46,789 bases of DNA, from contig CAMWIH010000002.1 in NCBI GenBank assembly GCA_947174305.1, forward strand, positions 1-46,789. Direction: 5' to 3'. Source of the DNA: an uncultured Porphyromonadaceae bacterium (GTDB taxonomy: Bacteria > Bacteroidota > Bacteroidia > Bacteroidales > Muribaculaceae). Of the stretch, positions 18,088-28,897 are shown piece by piece; the first letter of the stretch is position 1; every line of letters begins with the position of its first letter. The notes under the pieces are model-generated. The model saw only the letters and a list, made by a program, of their open reading frames with translations. It did not search any database and was not told the origin of the DNA. Made by a program: the position numbers and the translations under genes.

Positions 18088-19161
18088 ATGCAAGATCAAA
18101 TAATAATCGAATCCCAAAATCTGGAAGAAGCTCTCGTAACGGCTGTCGAATCCATATCACACGACCGGCTGTTCATCCTCTCCGACAGCAATGTGGAGAG
18201 AGACGTTTTCCCTCTCATCCGGGGCTTCCTCGACAAGTATGAACCGGTCTGCATCATACTACCCTCGGGCGAGGAATACAAGAACCTCGAATCTCTCACC
18301 ATAGTGTGGGAAGCATTGGCTTCGGGAGGTGCTTCCCGGAACTCCCTCCTCATCAACCTTGGCGGGGGCGTGATAACCGACCTCGGAGGGTTCGCCGCCG
18401 CATGCTTCAAGCGCGGTATCAGTTTCATCAACCTCCCCACCACCCTGCTCGGTGCCGTCGATGCCGCCGTAGGGGGCAAGACAGGGGTGGATTTCAACGG
18501 ACTCAAAAACGAGATAGGGGCTTTCGCACCGGCATTGCAGGTAATACTCTCCACCGCCCCTTTCGCCACCCTTCCTGATTCCCAGCTCGCGTCAGGGTTC
18601 GCCGAGATAGTGAAGATGACCATGATTTCTTCCGCGGCAGAATACAACCGCATTCTCTTGGAAGCGCAAAAAAACGGACTCGACCTCCGAAGCGCATCCT
18701 TCCCTATGGAAGAATTGCTCTCCTTTGCTGTAAAAGAGAAGGCACGCATCGTGAAAGAGGATCCCCGTGAAGCAGGCCTGAGGAAAATCCTTAACTTCGG
18801 ACACACCTGCGGACACGCTTTCGAAACCCTCCTTCTCCGCCGCAACACCCCCGTTCCGCACGGAACGGCCGTGGCCCACGGAATGCTGGTGGCTCTCATC
18901 CTCAGCCATCTGCGCCTCCGCACAGACTCCATGCTGATTCATCAGTATCGAAACAAGATTCTTTCCAACCTCTTCCCTCCGCTCCCCATCAATTGTGACG
19001 ACACCGACGACCTCCTAAACCTTATGGCTCACGACAAAAAGAACACCGGCGGCAAAATCACCTTCATCCTCCTCTCAGCCATCGGCTCGCCCGTAATCGA
19101 TAGCAACGTCCCAGCCGCCGACATCCGCTCCGCCCTCGACATATACCTCGACCTCCGCTGA
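18088..19161 (+). CDS. aroB: 3-dehydroquinate synthase (start at MQDQIIIE)
   Basis: NLGGGVITDLGGFAAACFKRGISFINLPTTLLGAVDAAVGGKTGVD; NFGHTCGHAFE. Confidence 0.93.
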   Translation: MQDQIIIESQNLEEALVTAVESISHDRLFILSDSNVERDVFPLIRGFLDKYEPVCIILPSGEEYKNLESLTIVWEALASGGASRNSLLINLGGGVITDLGGFAAACFKRGISFINLPTTLLGAVDAAVGGKTGVDFNGLKNEIGAFAPALQVILSTAPFATLPDSQLASGFAEIVKMTMISSAAEYNRILLEAQKNGLDLRSASFPMEELLSFAVKEKARIVKEDPREAGLRKILNFGHTCGHAFETLLLRRNTPVPHGTAVAHGMLVALILSHLRLRTDSMLIHQYRNKILSNLFPPLPINCDDTDDLLNLMAHDKKNTGGKITFILLSAIGSPVIDSNVPAADIRSALDIYLDLR

Positions 19162-19317
19162 CCCTCTAAGAATATTTAAAAAAATTTACACATATTTAAA
19201 CCAATCATCTCCACTTGATGTTATAATAACAAAAGCTGATAATCACAGATGCTCCACAGAGCAAAATGATATAAGCGTTCTGAAAAGTTGTTATTGTTGT
19301 TTTAATTGAAGGAACTG

Positions 19318-19342
19318 GCTCGAAGGGATTCGAGCTTTTTTC
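19318..19342 (+). terminator. Rho-independent terminator
   Basis: GCTCGAA-GGGA-TTCGAGC followed by TTTTTT. Confidence 0.8.
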
Positions 19343-19360
19343 TTTTTCATCATTATTTCT

Positions 19361-19369
19361 TAATTTTGC
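19361..19369 (+). promoter_or_regulatory. -7 element of the WYL regulator promoter
   Basis: TAATTTTGC matches TAnnTTTG, 23 nt upstream of the ATG. Confidence 0.5.
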
Positions 19370-19391
19370 ATCGAACTCATAATTAGAAGTT

Positions 19392-20312
19392 ATGGCCCGC
19401 GATATAATCAGCCGCTACATCTGGCTAATCGATACTCTCACCAGATATAAGAAACTAACCCGAGCCGAGATCAATGATCTCTGGCTCCGTTCCTCAGTCA
19501 CCGACGGCAAACCAATCCCTGAAAGGACATTCTTCCACTACCGCCGCGCCGTGGAAGAGAATTTCCACATCGAGATCAAATGCAACCGGTCAGGAGAATA
19601 TTACATAGAGCGCTCCGACGACCCCCAGGACCGTCTCCTCACAAACTATCTCCTCGACTCATACGCTGTCAATTCGGCCGTTAAGGAATCACTATCCGAC
19701 ACCTCCCGGGTGGCGGTTGAGGACGTTCCCTCCGCCCGGGAATTTCTTCCCACTGTCCTTGATGCAATCGCCCATAATGAAAAATTAGAGTTCACATACG
19801 CAGGTTTTAACCGTTCGCGACACGAAAAGGAAATCATTTTCCACCCTTACTTTGTTAAAAGATATAAGCAACGCTGGTATATGGTCGGCTTGAAAGAGTC
19901 GGCAGGAAGTATCCGAACCTACGCTCTCGACCGGGTGAAGGAGATGAAGATGTTGAGCCAAGCTTTCCAAATGCCGGAAGGAGTGACGCACGCGTCTCTC
20001 TTCGACAATGTGATAGGAGTCACTTCTTCACACGCCCCGGTCAGGGTGGTGAAACTGATGACCGACACCACGCAGGCCAAGTATTTCCGAGCCCTCCCCT
20101 TTCATGCCTCGCAGACGGAGGAGATTCACGACTCTTACTCCATCTTCACCTTCAAACTCAAGCTCAACTATGAGCTTGTCCATGAGATCCTATCCTTCGG
20201 GAACTCAGTGAAGGTATTGCAGCCGCGTGAACTGGAAGTGATGGTCCGCAACGAGCTGGAAACCACCCTTGCTCTTTACGATACCGCAGGGTCAATTCCC
20301 GGACGGAAATAG
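19392..20312 (+). CDS. WYL domain-containing transcriptional regulator
   Basis: FHPYFVKRYKQRWYMVGL...TYALDRVKEMKML. Confidence 0.88.
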   Translation: MARDIISRYIWLIDTLTRYKKLTRAEINDLWLRSSVTDGKPIPERTFFHYRRAVEENFHIEIKCNRSGEYYIERSDDPQDRLLTNYLLDSYAVNSAVKESLSDTSRVAVEDVPSAREFLPTVLDAIAHNEKLEFTYAGFNRSRHEKEIIFHPYFVKRYKQRWYMVGLKESAGSIRTYALDRVKEMKMLSQAFQMPEGVTHASLFDNVIGVTSSHAPVRVVKLMTDTTQAKYFRALPFHASQTEEIHDSYSIFTFKLKLNYELVHEILSFGNSVKVLQPRELEVMVRNELETTLALYDTAGSIPGRK

Positions 20313-20392
20313 TTCCTAATCAGCGCGAAGCCGTTGGCGGCTCCGGCTCTGCCGGCAGCAGCCCAATAAAGATTAATTAAAAATCAAAAGAT

Positions 20393-21565
20393 ATGGCAGA
20401 TTCAAATTTCATAGATTATGTTAAGATCCTTTGCCGTTCAGGCAAAGGAGGCGCGGGATCGCGTCATTTTCATAGAGCGAAATATATTCCCAAAGGCGGC
20501 CCTGACGGAGGCGATGGAGGCCGTGGAGGCCATATAATCCTGCGTGGAAACCGACACATGTGGACCCTCCTCCCCCTGCGTTACACCCGCCATGTATTTG
20601 CCACCGACGGTCAAAGCGGTGGTGAAAACAAATCCACCGGCAAAGATGGTGAAGACAAGATTATCGAAGTTCCAATCGGGACAGCTGTCTTTGATGCAGA
20701 AAACGGCCAATTCCTTGCCGAAATCACTGAAGACGGTGAGGAAATAAAGCTCTTGCGCGGTGGAAAGGGGGGATTGGGAAACTGGCATTTCGCCACTGCC
20801 ACCAACCGGGCACCGCGATACGCACAACCCGGACAGCCGGCAATCGAGAAAGCTGTCATCCTTGAACTTAAGCTTCTTGGAGATGTCGGTCTGGTTGGAT
20901 TTCCCAATGCAGGGAAATCAACACTCCTTTCATCATTATCATCGGCTAAGCCAAAGATTGCAGACTATCCTTTCACAACTATGGAGCCGAGTCTTGGCAT
21001 CGTTCAGTATCGCGGCGACAAATCTTTCGTGATGGCCGACATTCCCGGAATTATCGAAGGGGCGAGTGAAGGGAAGGGTCTCGGATTGCGATTCCTGCGA
21101 CACATTGAGCGCAATGCTGTGCTACTTTTCATGGTGCCGGCTGATTCCGACGATATAAAGAAGGATTATGAAGTGTTGTTGAAGGAGGTAAGGGAGTTTA
21201 ACCCGGAGTTGGCCGATAAGAGCCGCGTGTTGGCAATCACCAAATCCGACCTTCTTGACGACGAACTCAGAGAGGGCCTTATGGAGGAGCTTCCCGAAGG
21301 GATCCCGACGGTATTCATTTCTGCCGTAACCGGCCAGGGGCTCACCGAGCTAAAGGATCTCCTCTGGCGCGAGATAAATTCGGAAGAGAACCAGAACAAC
21401 TACACCATCACACACCGCAACCTCGACGTGCGTCATCGTGTAGAGGAAGAAGACAACTTCATCTTCGAGCAGGAAGACACCGACGAAGATGACTTCTCCA
21501 ACTACACCGACGAAGACTGGGAAGACGAATTCTGGGATGAAGAGACAACCGTCAATCCGGATTGA
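20393..21565 (+). CDS. obgE: GTPase Obg
   Basis: Glycine-rich Obg fold ([13 protein letters not shown]); G1 [12 protein letters not shown]3 DIPGIIEGA. Confidence 0.95.
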   Translation: MADSNFIDYVKILCRSGKGGAGSRHFHRAKYIPKGGPDGGDGGRGGHIILRGNRHMWTLLPLRYTRHVFATDGQSGGENKSTGKDGEDKIIEVPIGTAVFDAENGQFLAEITEDGEEIKLLRGGKGGLGNWHFATATNRAPRYAQPGQPAIEKAVILELKLLGDVGLVGFPNAGKSTLLSSLSSAKPKIADYPFTTMEPSLGIVQYRGDKSFVMADIPGIIEGASEGKGLGLRFLRHIERNAVLLFMVPADSDDIKKDYEVLLKEVREFNPELADKSRVLAITKSDLLDDELREGLMEELPEGIPTVFISAVTGQGLTELKDLLWREINSEENQNNYTITHRNLDVRHRVEEEDNFIFEQEDTDEDDFSNYTDEDWEDEFWDEETTVNPD

Positions 21566-21566
21566 T

Positions 21567-22373
21567 ATGAAAGAGCTTCTTCAGATAAACCTTAAAGAGA
21601 TTGTAAAAGCCCGGGGAATGAAGGTCCCCGGGGCTATGGTGTCGTTGATAGAGAAGATTATACATCAGGAGGAATTGAACGAAATCCTGCGCGTCACCTT
21701 CCCTCGGGAGGGATCAGAATTTGCCGACAAGGTTTATGGTCATCTTAATCTTACCCTCGATGTGAAGGGCTGGGAGAATGTGCCGGAGAAGGGGCGCTTT
21801 GTCTTTGCTTCCAACCATCCCCTCGGCGGTCTTGACGGAATCGGATTGGTGAAGGTTCTGGGGCGTAAATATGGAGATGATAATATCCGCGTATTGGTAA
21901 ACGATATGCTGATGAATGTGGAGCCGTTGCGTAAGGTGTTCCTCCCGGTGAATAAGTTCGGGGCGCAGGGGCGCGAGGCCACTAAGGCCATAAATGAGGC
22001 ATACGCTTCCGACAAGCAGATAGTGATGTTTCCGGCAGGATTGGTTTCAAGGCTGCATCCCGACGGCGAGATACGCGACCTTGACTGGCAGAAATCTTTC
22101 GTGGCTAAGGCCATTGAATCGGGTCGCCAGATCATCCCCATCCGTTTCGAAGGCCTCAACCGCCGCCGGTTCTACCGGCTTGCCAAATGGAGGCAGAAGT
22201 TAGGGATAAAATTCAACATCGAGCAGATCTTTCTCCCGGCAGAGGTCTGCGCCTCACGCGGAAAAAATTTCGCTCTAACCTTCCTCCCCCCCGTCGATCC
22301 CGCCGATCTGAAAGCTGAAGGGAAATCCCTCCCGGAGATTGCAAAGGAAATAAAAGGAATGATCTATCTCTAA
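21567..22373 (+). CDS. 1-acyl-sn-glycerol-3-phosphate acyltransferase family protein
   Basis: PlsC-type NHPLGGLDG and FPAGLVSR motifs; start trimmed to MKELLQINLK. Confidence 0.85.
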   Translation: MKELLQINLKEIVKARGMKVPGAMVSLIEKIIHQEELNEILRVTFPREGSEFADKVYGHLNLTLDVKGWENVPEKGRFVFASNHPLGGLDGIGLVKVLGRKYGDDNIRVLVNDMLMNVEPLRKVFLPVNKFGAQGREATKAINEAYASDKQIVMFPAGLVSRLHPDGEIRDLDWQKSFVAKAIESGRQIIPIRFEGLNRRRFYRLAKWRQKLGIKFNIEQIFLPAEVCASRGKNFALTFLPPVDPADLKAEGKSLPEIAKEIKGMIYL

Positions 22374-24116
<1,743 letters not shown>

Positions 24117-24128
24117 CAACTTTTCAAA

Positions 24129-26222
24129 ATGGATAAAAACACCCTAAACGGCCTACTGCTGATGGCCGCCGTGTTCCTCCTCTTCATGTGGCTCTCCCCG
24201 AAAGGGACGCAGGAAACAAAGGATGCGGAAACCACGACTAAAACCGAACAGACCGCTTCCGTGAATGTCGAACCATTCTCCGATACCGAAACGGAGTGGC
24301 TCGTTAACAACATATCCAACAACGGCAGTGTCACAATCCTCCCCGATTCAACCCGTGTCACCCGCCTGTCGCAGGCCGGCGTTGACCTCTCGCTAAAAGG
24401 AGATTCCGTGTTTGGAACGGTCACTGTCAACGGTCGCCCCCTCGACTGGAATGAAGTGCGTCGTGGCGATCTTTCAAAGATGTCGGCCAACGAACAGCGC
24501 CAGGCTCTCGAAATCGTCCGAAACCTCTCCAACAATATGGGACGATATGGCAAGTTTGCCAAGTTCACTACCGGTGAGGACAAGACCGTGCGCCTTGAAA
24601 ATGATGTGCTTGCCCTCAACCTTAGCTCAAAGTCCGGCTCCATAACCCGTGCCGAACTCAAGAAATATGACACCGAATATAGTGCCGACGAATCAAAGAA
24701 GGTTAAGAACAAGGTGGTCATCTTTGAGGGAGACCATAACAAGTTCAACTTCCAGATCCCTCTCCCCCAGCCGATTGAGACCGCAGATCTCTACTTCACT
24801 CCTCAGCAGCTCAACGACTCCACAGTGAGGATGACCCTTGAACTCTCTGCTGATGCCTGGTGGGGAATTGAATACACCCTCCCCAAAGGAGATAGCTACG
24901 TGATTAAGGTGAACATCGTTCAGCATAATATGGCCAACACCGTTATGTCTAACAATCGCAACCTCGGTTTCACATGGATGCAGGATGTTCACCGTCAGGA
25001 ACAGGGACGTATGTTCGAGGAACGCAACTCCGGCCTTTACTATAAGTTTGCCGGGGGCGATGTGGAGCATCTTTCAGAATCCAAGAACGACACCGAAGAC
25101 CGTCAGACCAAAATCAAATGGATCGGTTTCAAGAACCAGTTCTTCTCTTCGGTAATGATTGCCGACAAGAATTTCCATTCAGCCGATTTCCAGTCGGAGG
25201 TGCTCAAAGGTTCCGACTATCTAAAGAAACTCATTGCCGAAGCCATAGTGAACGATTATGACTGGAGCGCAGAGCGCCCTGCCGGATTCTCACTCTATAT
25301 CGGCCCCAACCTATATCCGCTCCTCTCTCATCTCGACAAGAGCATCGACAAGGAGGAGAATCTCCATCTCACGCGCCTTATTCCGCTCGGCTGGAGCCTA
25401 TTCCGCTGGATCAACACCATCATCGTTATCCCGGTGTTCACCTTCCTCGGCGGTTTCATCTCTAACTATGGCATAATAATCCTCCTGCTCACCATCTTCA
25501 TCAAGCTTATCCTCTTCCCGCTCACCTACAAGAGCTACAAGAGTCAGGCCGTGATGCGTGTGCTCGCACCCGAAATCAAGGCTATCAACGACAAATATCC
25601 CGGCACAGAGAATGCAATGGTGCGCCAGCAGAAAACAATGGCTCTCTATTCAAAGGCCGGGGCAAACCCGATGTCGGGATGCCTGCCGCTCCTTCTCCAG
25701 ATGCCTATCCTATTCGCGATGTTTGCCTTCTTCCCCTCCTGCATCGAGCTTCGCGGACAAAGCTTCCTTTGGGCGCACGACCTCTCCGCACCTGATGCGA
25801 TCATATCCTGGAGCGGCAACATCCCCTTCATCACTGAATATTTCGGCAACCACATCTCCCTCTTCTGCTTGCTGATGACGATAACCAACATCGCATACAC
25901 CTACATCAATATGCAGAACCAGGCATCTTCCGGCATGCCGGGCATGAAATGGATGATGTATCTGATGCCGATAATGTTCCTCGTGTTCTTCAATAACTAC
26001 GCCGCCGGCCTTTCTTACTACTATTTCCTCTCGCTTCTCATCACCATCATGCAGACCTATGCTTTCCGCTTCGTGATCAAAGAGGAGACCGTAAGGAAAA
26101 AGATGGCTGAGAACGCCAAGAAACCTAAAAAGAAATCAGGCTTCATGGCTCGCCTCGAGGAGATGCAGCGCCAGCAGCAGGCAATGCTTCGCGAACAGCA
26201 GAAGAAGCAAGGGAAGAAATGA
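24129..26222 (+). CDS. yidC: Membrane protein insertase YidC
   Basis: Periplasmic domain plus C-terminal insertase core (NPMSGCLPLLLQMPILFAMFAFFP). Confidence 0.95.
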   Translation: MDKNTLNGLLLMAAVFLLFMWLSPKGTQETKDAETTTKTEQTASVNVEPFSDTETEWLVNNISNNGSVTILPDSTRVTRLSQAGVDLSLKGDSVFGTVTVNGRPLDWNEVRRGDLSKMSANEQRQALEIVRNLSNNMGRYGKFAKFTTGEDKTVRLENDVLALNLSSKSGSITRAELKKYDTEYSADESKKVKNKVVIFEGDHNKFNFQIPLPQPIETADLYFTPQQLNDSTVRMTLELSADAWWGIEYTLPKGDSYVIKVNIVQHNMANTVMSNNRNLGFTWMQDVHRQEQGRMFEERNSGLYYKFAGGDVEHLSESKNDTEDRQTKIKWIGFKNQFFSSVMIADKNFHSADFQSEVLKGSDYLKKLIAEAIVNDYDWSAERPAGFSLYIGPNLYPLLSHLDKSIDKEENLHLTRLIPLGWSLFRWINTIIVIPVFTFLGGFISNYGIIILLLTIFIKLILFPLTYKSYKSQAVMRVLAPEIKAINDKYPGTENAMVRQQKTMALYSKAGANPMSGCLPLLLQMPILFAMFAFFPSCIELRGQSFLWAHDLSAPDAIISWSGNIPFITEYFGNHISLFCLLMTITNIAYTYINMQNQASSGMPGMKWMMYLMPIMFLVFFNNYAAGLSYYYFLSLLITIMQTYAFRFVIKEETVRKKMAENAKKPKKKSGFMARLEEMQRQQQAMLREQQKKQGKK

Positions 26223-26228
26223 TTTTAT

Positions 26229-26268
26229 CATGATGCAACATGAGTCATCATGACTCAACATGATTTAA
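26229..26268. repeat. 10-bp tandem array (4 units)
   Basis: catgatgcaa|catgagtcat|catgactcaa|catgatttaa. Confidence 0.8.
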
Positions 26269-26271
26269 TTT

Positions 26272-27090
26272 ATGCGACAGATCCGTGTTTTCAGAATTTT
26301 CCTGGCCATTATGTTCTTCGTGGCTTCCGTGGCTTATCTTTGCATTGGCCCGGGGGTGCATCCTATGGCTGTGATTTCTGAAAAGACACAGATCGTCCTT
26401 TCGAGTATAACAGTAACGATAGGAGCCACAATCGTGTGGCTCCTTATCACTTTCCTCTTCGGCCGCATCTATTGTGCCACCGTCTGTCCCATCGGGTCCA
26501 TCACCGATTTCTTTGCACGGCTCGGACGCAAGCTCCCCCGCAGGAGGAAAACTTTCTCCTACCGTCGCCGCAACCACATTGGGCTGATGGTACTGATTGC
26601 TTACATCCTCTCGCTTCTGCTCGGGATCTACACCGTGGCCTTCATCTTCGGACCCTGGAATGCAATGCGAAACATAGCATCAATCGTGAATCCCAACGCT
26701 GTCAAAGTGACCTGGATGGCACTCGGCATCGGAGCCGGCACCGGCATTGCTGTCGGTATCCTCACCTTGCTCCTGCTCATTGTCTGGTCAATGATATCGG
26801 GACGGGATTTTTGCAACACGGTATGCCCCATAGGGTATGCACTCGGTTCGGTGTGCTACAACACGCTTATGCATATCGAGATTGATCCCGACCGTTGCAC
26901 CTACTGCGGCAAATGCGAGGACGTCTGTTCCGCACATTGCATAAAGGTGACGGATCGCTACGTGGATGATTCCCGATGCCTGCGCTGTTTTGATTGCCTT
27001 GCCGTCTGCGACGACGACGCAATCCATTTCCAGATAAACCGCAATATCCCCCTCACCCCCCTCTTCCGAAAAAGAAGCCAAGCTAGATGA
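26272..27090 (+). CDS. NapH/NosR-like membrane 4Fe-4S polyferredoxin
   Basis: Two CxxxCP motifs ([16 protein letters not shown]) and [11 protein letters not shown] / [11 protein letters not shown]; several TM helices. Confidence 0.85.
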   Translation: MRQIRVFRIFLAIMFFVASVAYLCIGPGVHPMAVISEKTQIVLSSITVTIGATIVWLLITFLFGRIYCATVCPIGSITDFFARLGRKLPRRRKTFSYRRRNHIGLMVLIAYILSLLLGIYTVAFIFGPWNAMRNIASIVNPNAVKVTWMALGIGAGTGIAVGILTLLLLIVWSMISGRDFCNTVCPIGYALGSVCYNTLMHIEIDPDRCTYCGKCEDVCSAHCIKVTDRYVDDSRCLRCFDCLAVCDDDAIHFQINRNIPLTPLFRKRSQAR

Positions 27091-27881
27091 ATCAATATTT
27101 AAATCTCCTGAAAAAAATCCTTGCCGACGGTCATCGCAAAGAGGACCGTACCGGCACAGGCACAGTATCAATCTTCGGCCATCAGATGCGTTTCGACCTC
27201 TCCGAGGGCTTTCCCCTTCTCACCACAAAGAAAGTGCATCTCAAAAGCATAATATACGAATTGCTGTGGTTCCTCAAAGGAGACACTAATGTTCGCTATC
27301 TTCAGGAACATGGAGTGAGGATATGGAATGAATGGGCAGACCCGGATGGCTCCCTCGGCCACATATATGGCTATCAATGGCGTTCCTGGCCTGACTATGA
27401 CGGAGGATTCATAGATCAGATTTCGCAAGCCGTGGAGGATATACAGCACAACCCCGACTCGCGACGCATAATTGTCAGTTCATGGAATGTGGCCGACCTG
27501 AAGAATATGAACCTTCCCCCGTGCCACGCCTTCTTCCAATTCTATGTGGCCGACGGAAAGCTATCGTTACAGCTCTATCAGCGTTCGGCCGACTGCTTCC
27601 TCGGAGTGCCCTTCAATATCGCTTCCTACGCTCTCCTGTGCATGATGATGGCGCAGGTATGCGGCCTTACACCCGGAGAATTCATACACACCACAGGCGA
27701 CACCCACATCTATCTCAACCATCTCGATCAAGTGAAAGAGCAGCTCTCGCGCACTCCGCGAAAACTGCCCCGTATGGTCATCAATCCTGATGTAAAGAAT
27801 ATCTTTGATTTCAAATTCGAAGATTTCACCCTCGAAGATTATGATCCGTGGCCCCCCATCAAAGGAGTTGTAAGTGTATAA
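27087..27881 (+). CDS. thyA: Thymidylate synthase
   Basis: [46 protein letters not shown]. Confidence 0.96.
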   Translation: MNQYLNLLKKILADGHRKEDRTGTGTVSIFGHQMRFDLSEGFPLLTTKKVHLKSIIYELLWFLKGDTNVRYLQEHGVRIWNEWADPDGSLGHIYGYQWRSWPDYDGGFIDQISQAVEDIQHNPDSRRIIVSSWNVADLKNMNLPPCHAFFQFYVADGKLSLQLYQRSADCFLGVPFNIASYALLCMMMAQVCGLTPGEFIHTTGDTHIYLNHLDQVKEQLSRTPRKLPRMVINPDVKNIFDFKFEDFTLEDYDPWPPIKGVVSV

Positions 27882-27922
27882 GAGATATTTTTAAAGGTAC
27901 TGTAAGTGTATAAGAGATATTT
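27869..27922. repeat. 22-bp direct repeat spanning the thyA stop codon
   Basis: tgtaagtgtataagagatattt at 27869-27890 and 27901-27922. Confidence 0.9.
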
Positions 27923-27969
27923 GTTTCCTGTGTTCGAGCCTTGGCTCGAAGGCTCCGCCCTGCGGCGCC

Positions 27970-28824
27970 TCACCGCGTGACAGTGACGTGGAAGCAACCC
28001 GTTTTTCTCTCGAATTTCACAAGGCATCGCCCCTCCTTGCGCAGGTCGTAAAGCACCTCCGCCAACACATTCTTCAAGGCCTCCTGACTGAGTTCATATC
28101 GCGAGTCGAGGCAATGGAAACGATGATAGGAGATATCGAAGGTTGTCCCGAACTGATGCGTGGAGGAATCCGTGGCGTTAATGTTAACCCTGCGGAGCTT
28201 TTTCACGGTTGCCGGAGTGCGCAGAAGGGAGGTGACACGTATCTTGTAGCGCGCATTCCCCTTCCTCTTCAGCGAATCCTGAAAATTTCTCCCGATTGCG
28301 CTCAAAAGGCTCGAAGCTTCCGGCACAAGATAAGGCAATGAATGCGTAAGCGTGTCAACATAATAATCTGCATTGCTCTGAATCTTCAACATCGGCCTGC
28401 GCGTGTGATAGGCCTTTGAAAGGTCGGTGATCGGGGCTATACCCAATTTCTCAGCATAGGCATACTGACGGTAGTTCGAATCGTTGAACACATCAGCGAG
28501 CCGTCCCAAAGCCTTAACCCTGACAGTCCCTTTTGTCACCATCCGGACCTCAGTTTCTTCTTCGGCTGAGCTCTCCCCCTCCGTCACTTCCTCACTCCCG
28601 GAACTGTCGGTGCCTTTATCCACCTCGGCAACGTTTTGCGTGGCCAAAGCCAGATCCACCTCCTGTTCAAGTTCAGGATTCCTTTCAAGTTCATTTTCGT
28701 AGGCGTAGCCCTCGATCAGGCTGTCGATATCATATCTTGCTTTACGCTGACCACACGAACAAGCGAGCATCCCCAAAATGAGAATGCTCGCCTGCAAGTG
28801 CTTTATATTTTGCAATGTAGGCAT
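27970..28824 (-). CDS. DUF5715-like lipoprotein with M15-peptidase-like motif
   Basis: Lipobox-like LACSCG; STHQFGTTFDISY resembles SxHxxGxAxD. Confidence 0.7.
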   Translation of the reverse strand: MPTLQNIKHLQASILILGMLACSCGQRKARYDIDSLIEGYAYENELERNPELEQEVDLALATQNVAEVDKGTDSSGSEEVTEGESSAEEETEVRMVTKGTVRVKALGRLADVFNDSNYRQYAYAEKLGIAPITDLSKAYHTRRPMLKIQSNADYYVDTLTHSLPYLVPEASSLLSAIGRNFQDSLKRKGNARYKIRVTSLLRTPATVKKLRRVNINATDSSTHQFGTTFDISYHRFHCLDSRYELSQEALKNVLAEVLYDLRKEGRCLVKFERKTGCFHVTVTR

Positions 28825-28897
28825 TTCGTTTCCTTTTTACGAAGCTGATGACACAGCTTCTCATTTATACCTACAAAGTTAATCAATAATCTTCAAT

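Noticed and set aside
18096-18932. 278-aa minus-strand ORF opposite aroB
   Set aside because: Antisense to clear aroB; Arg/Ser-rich shadow composition.
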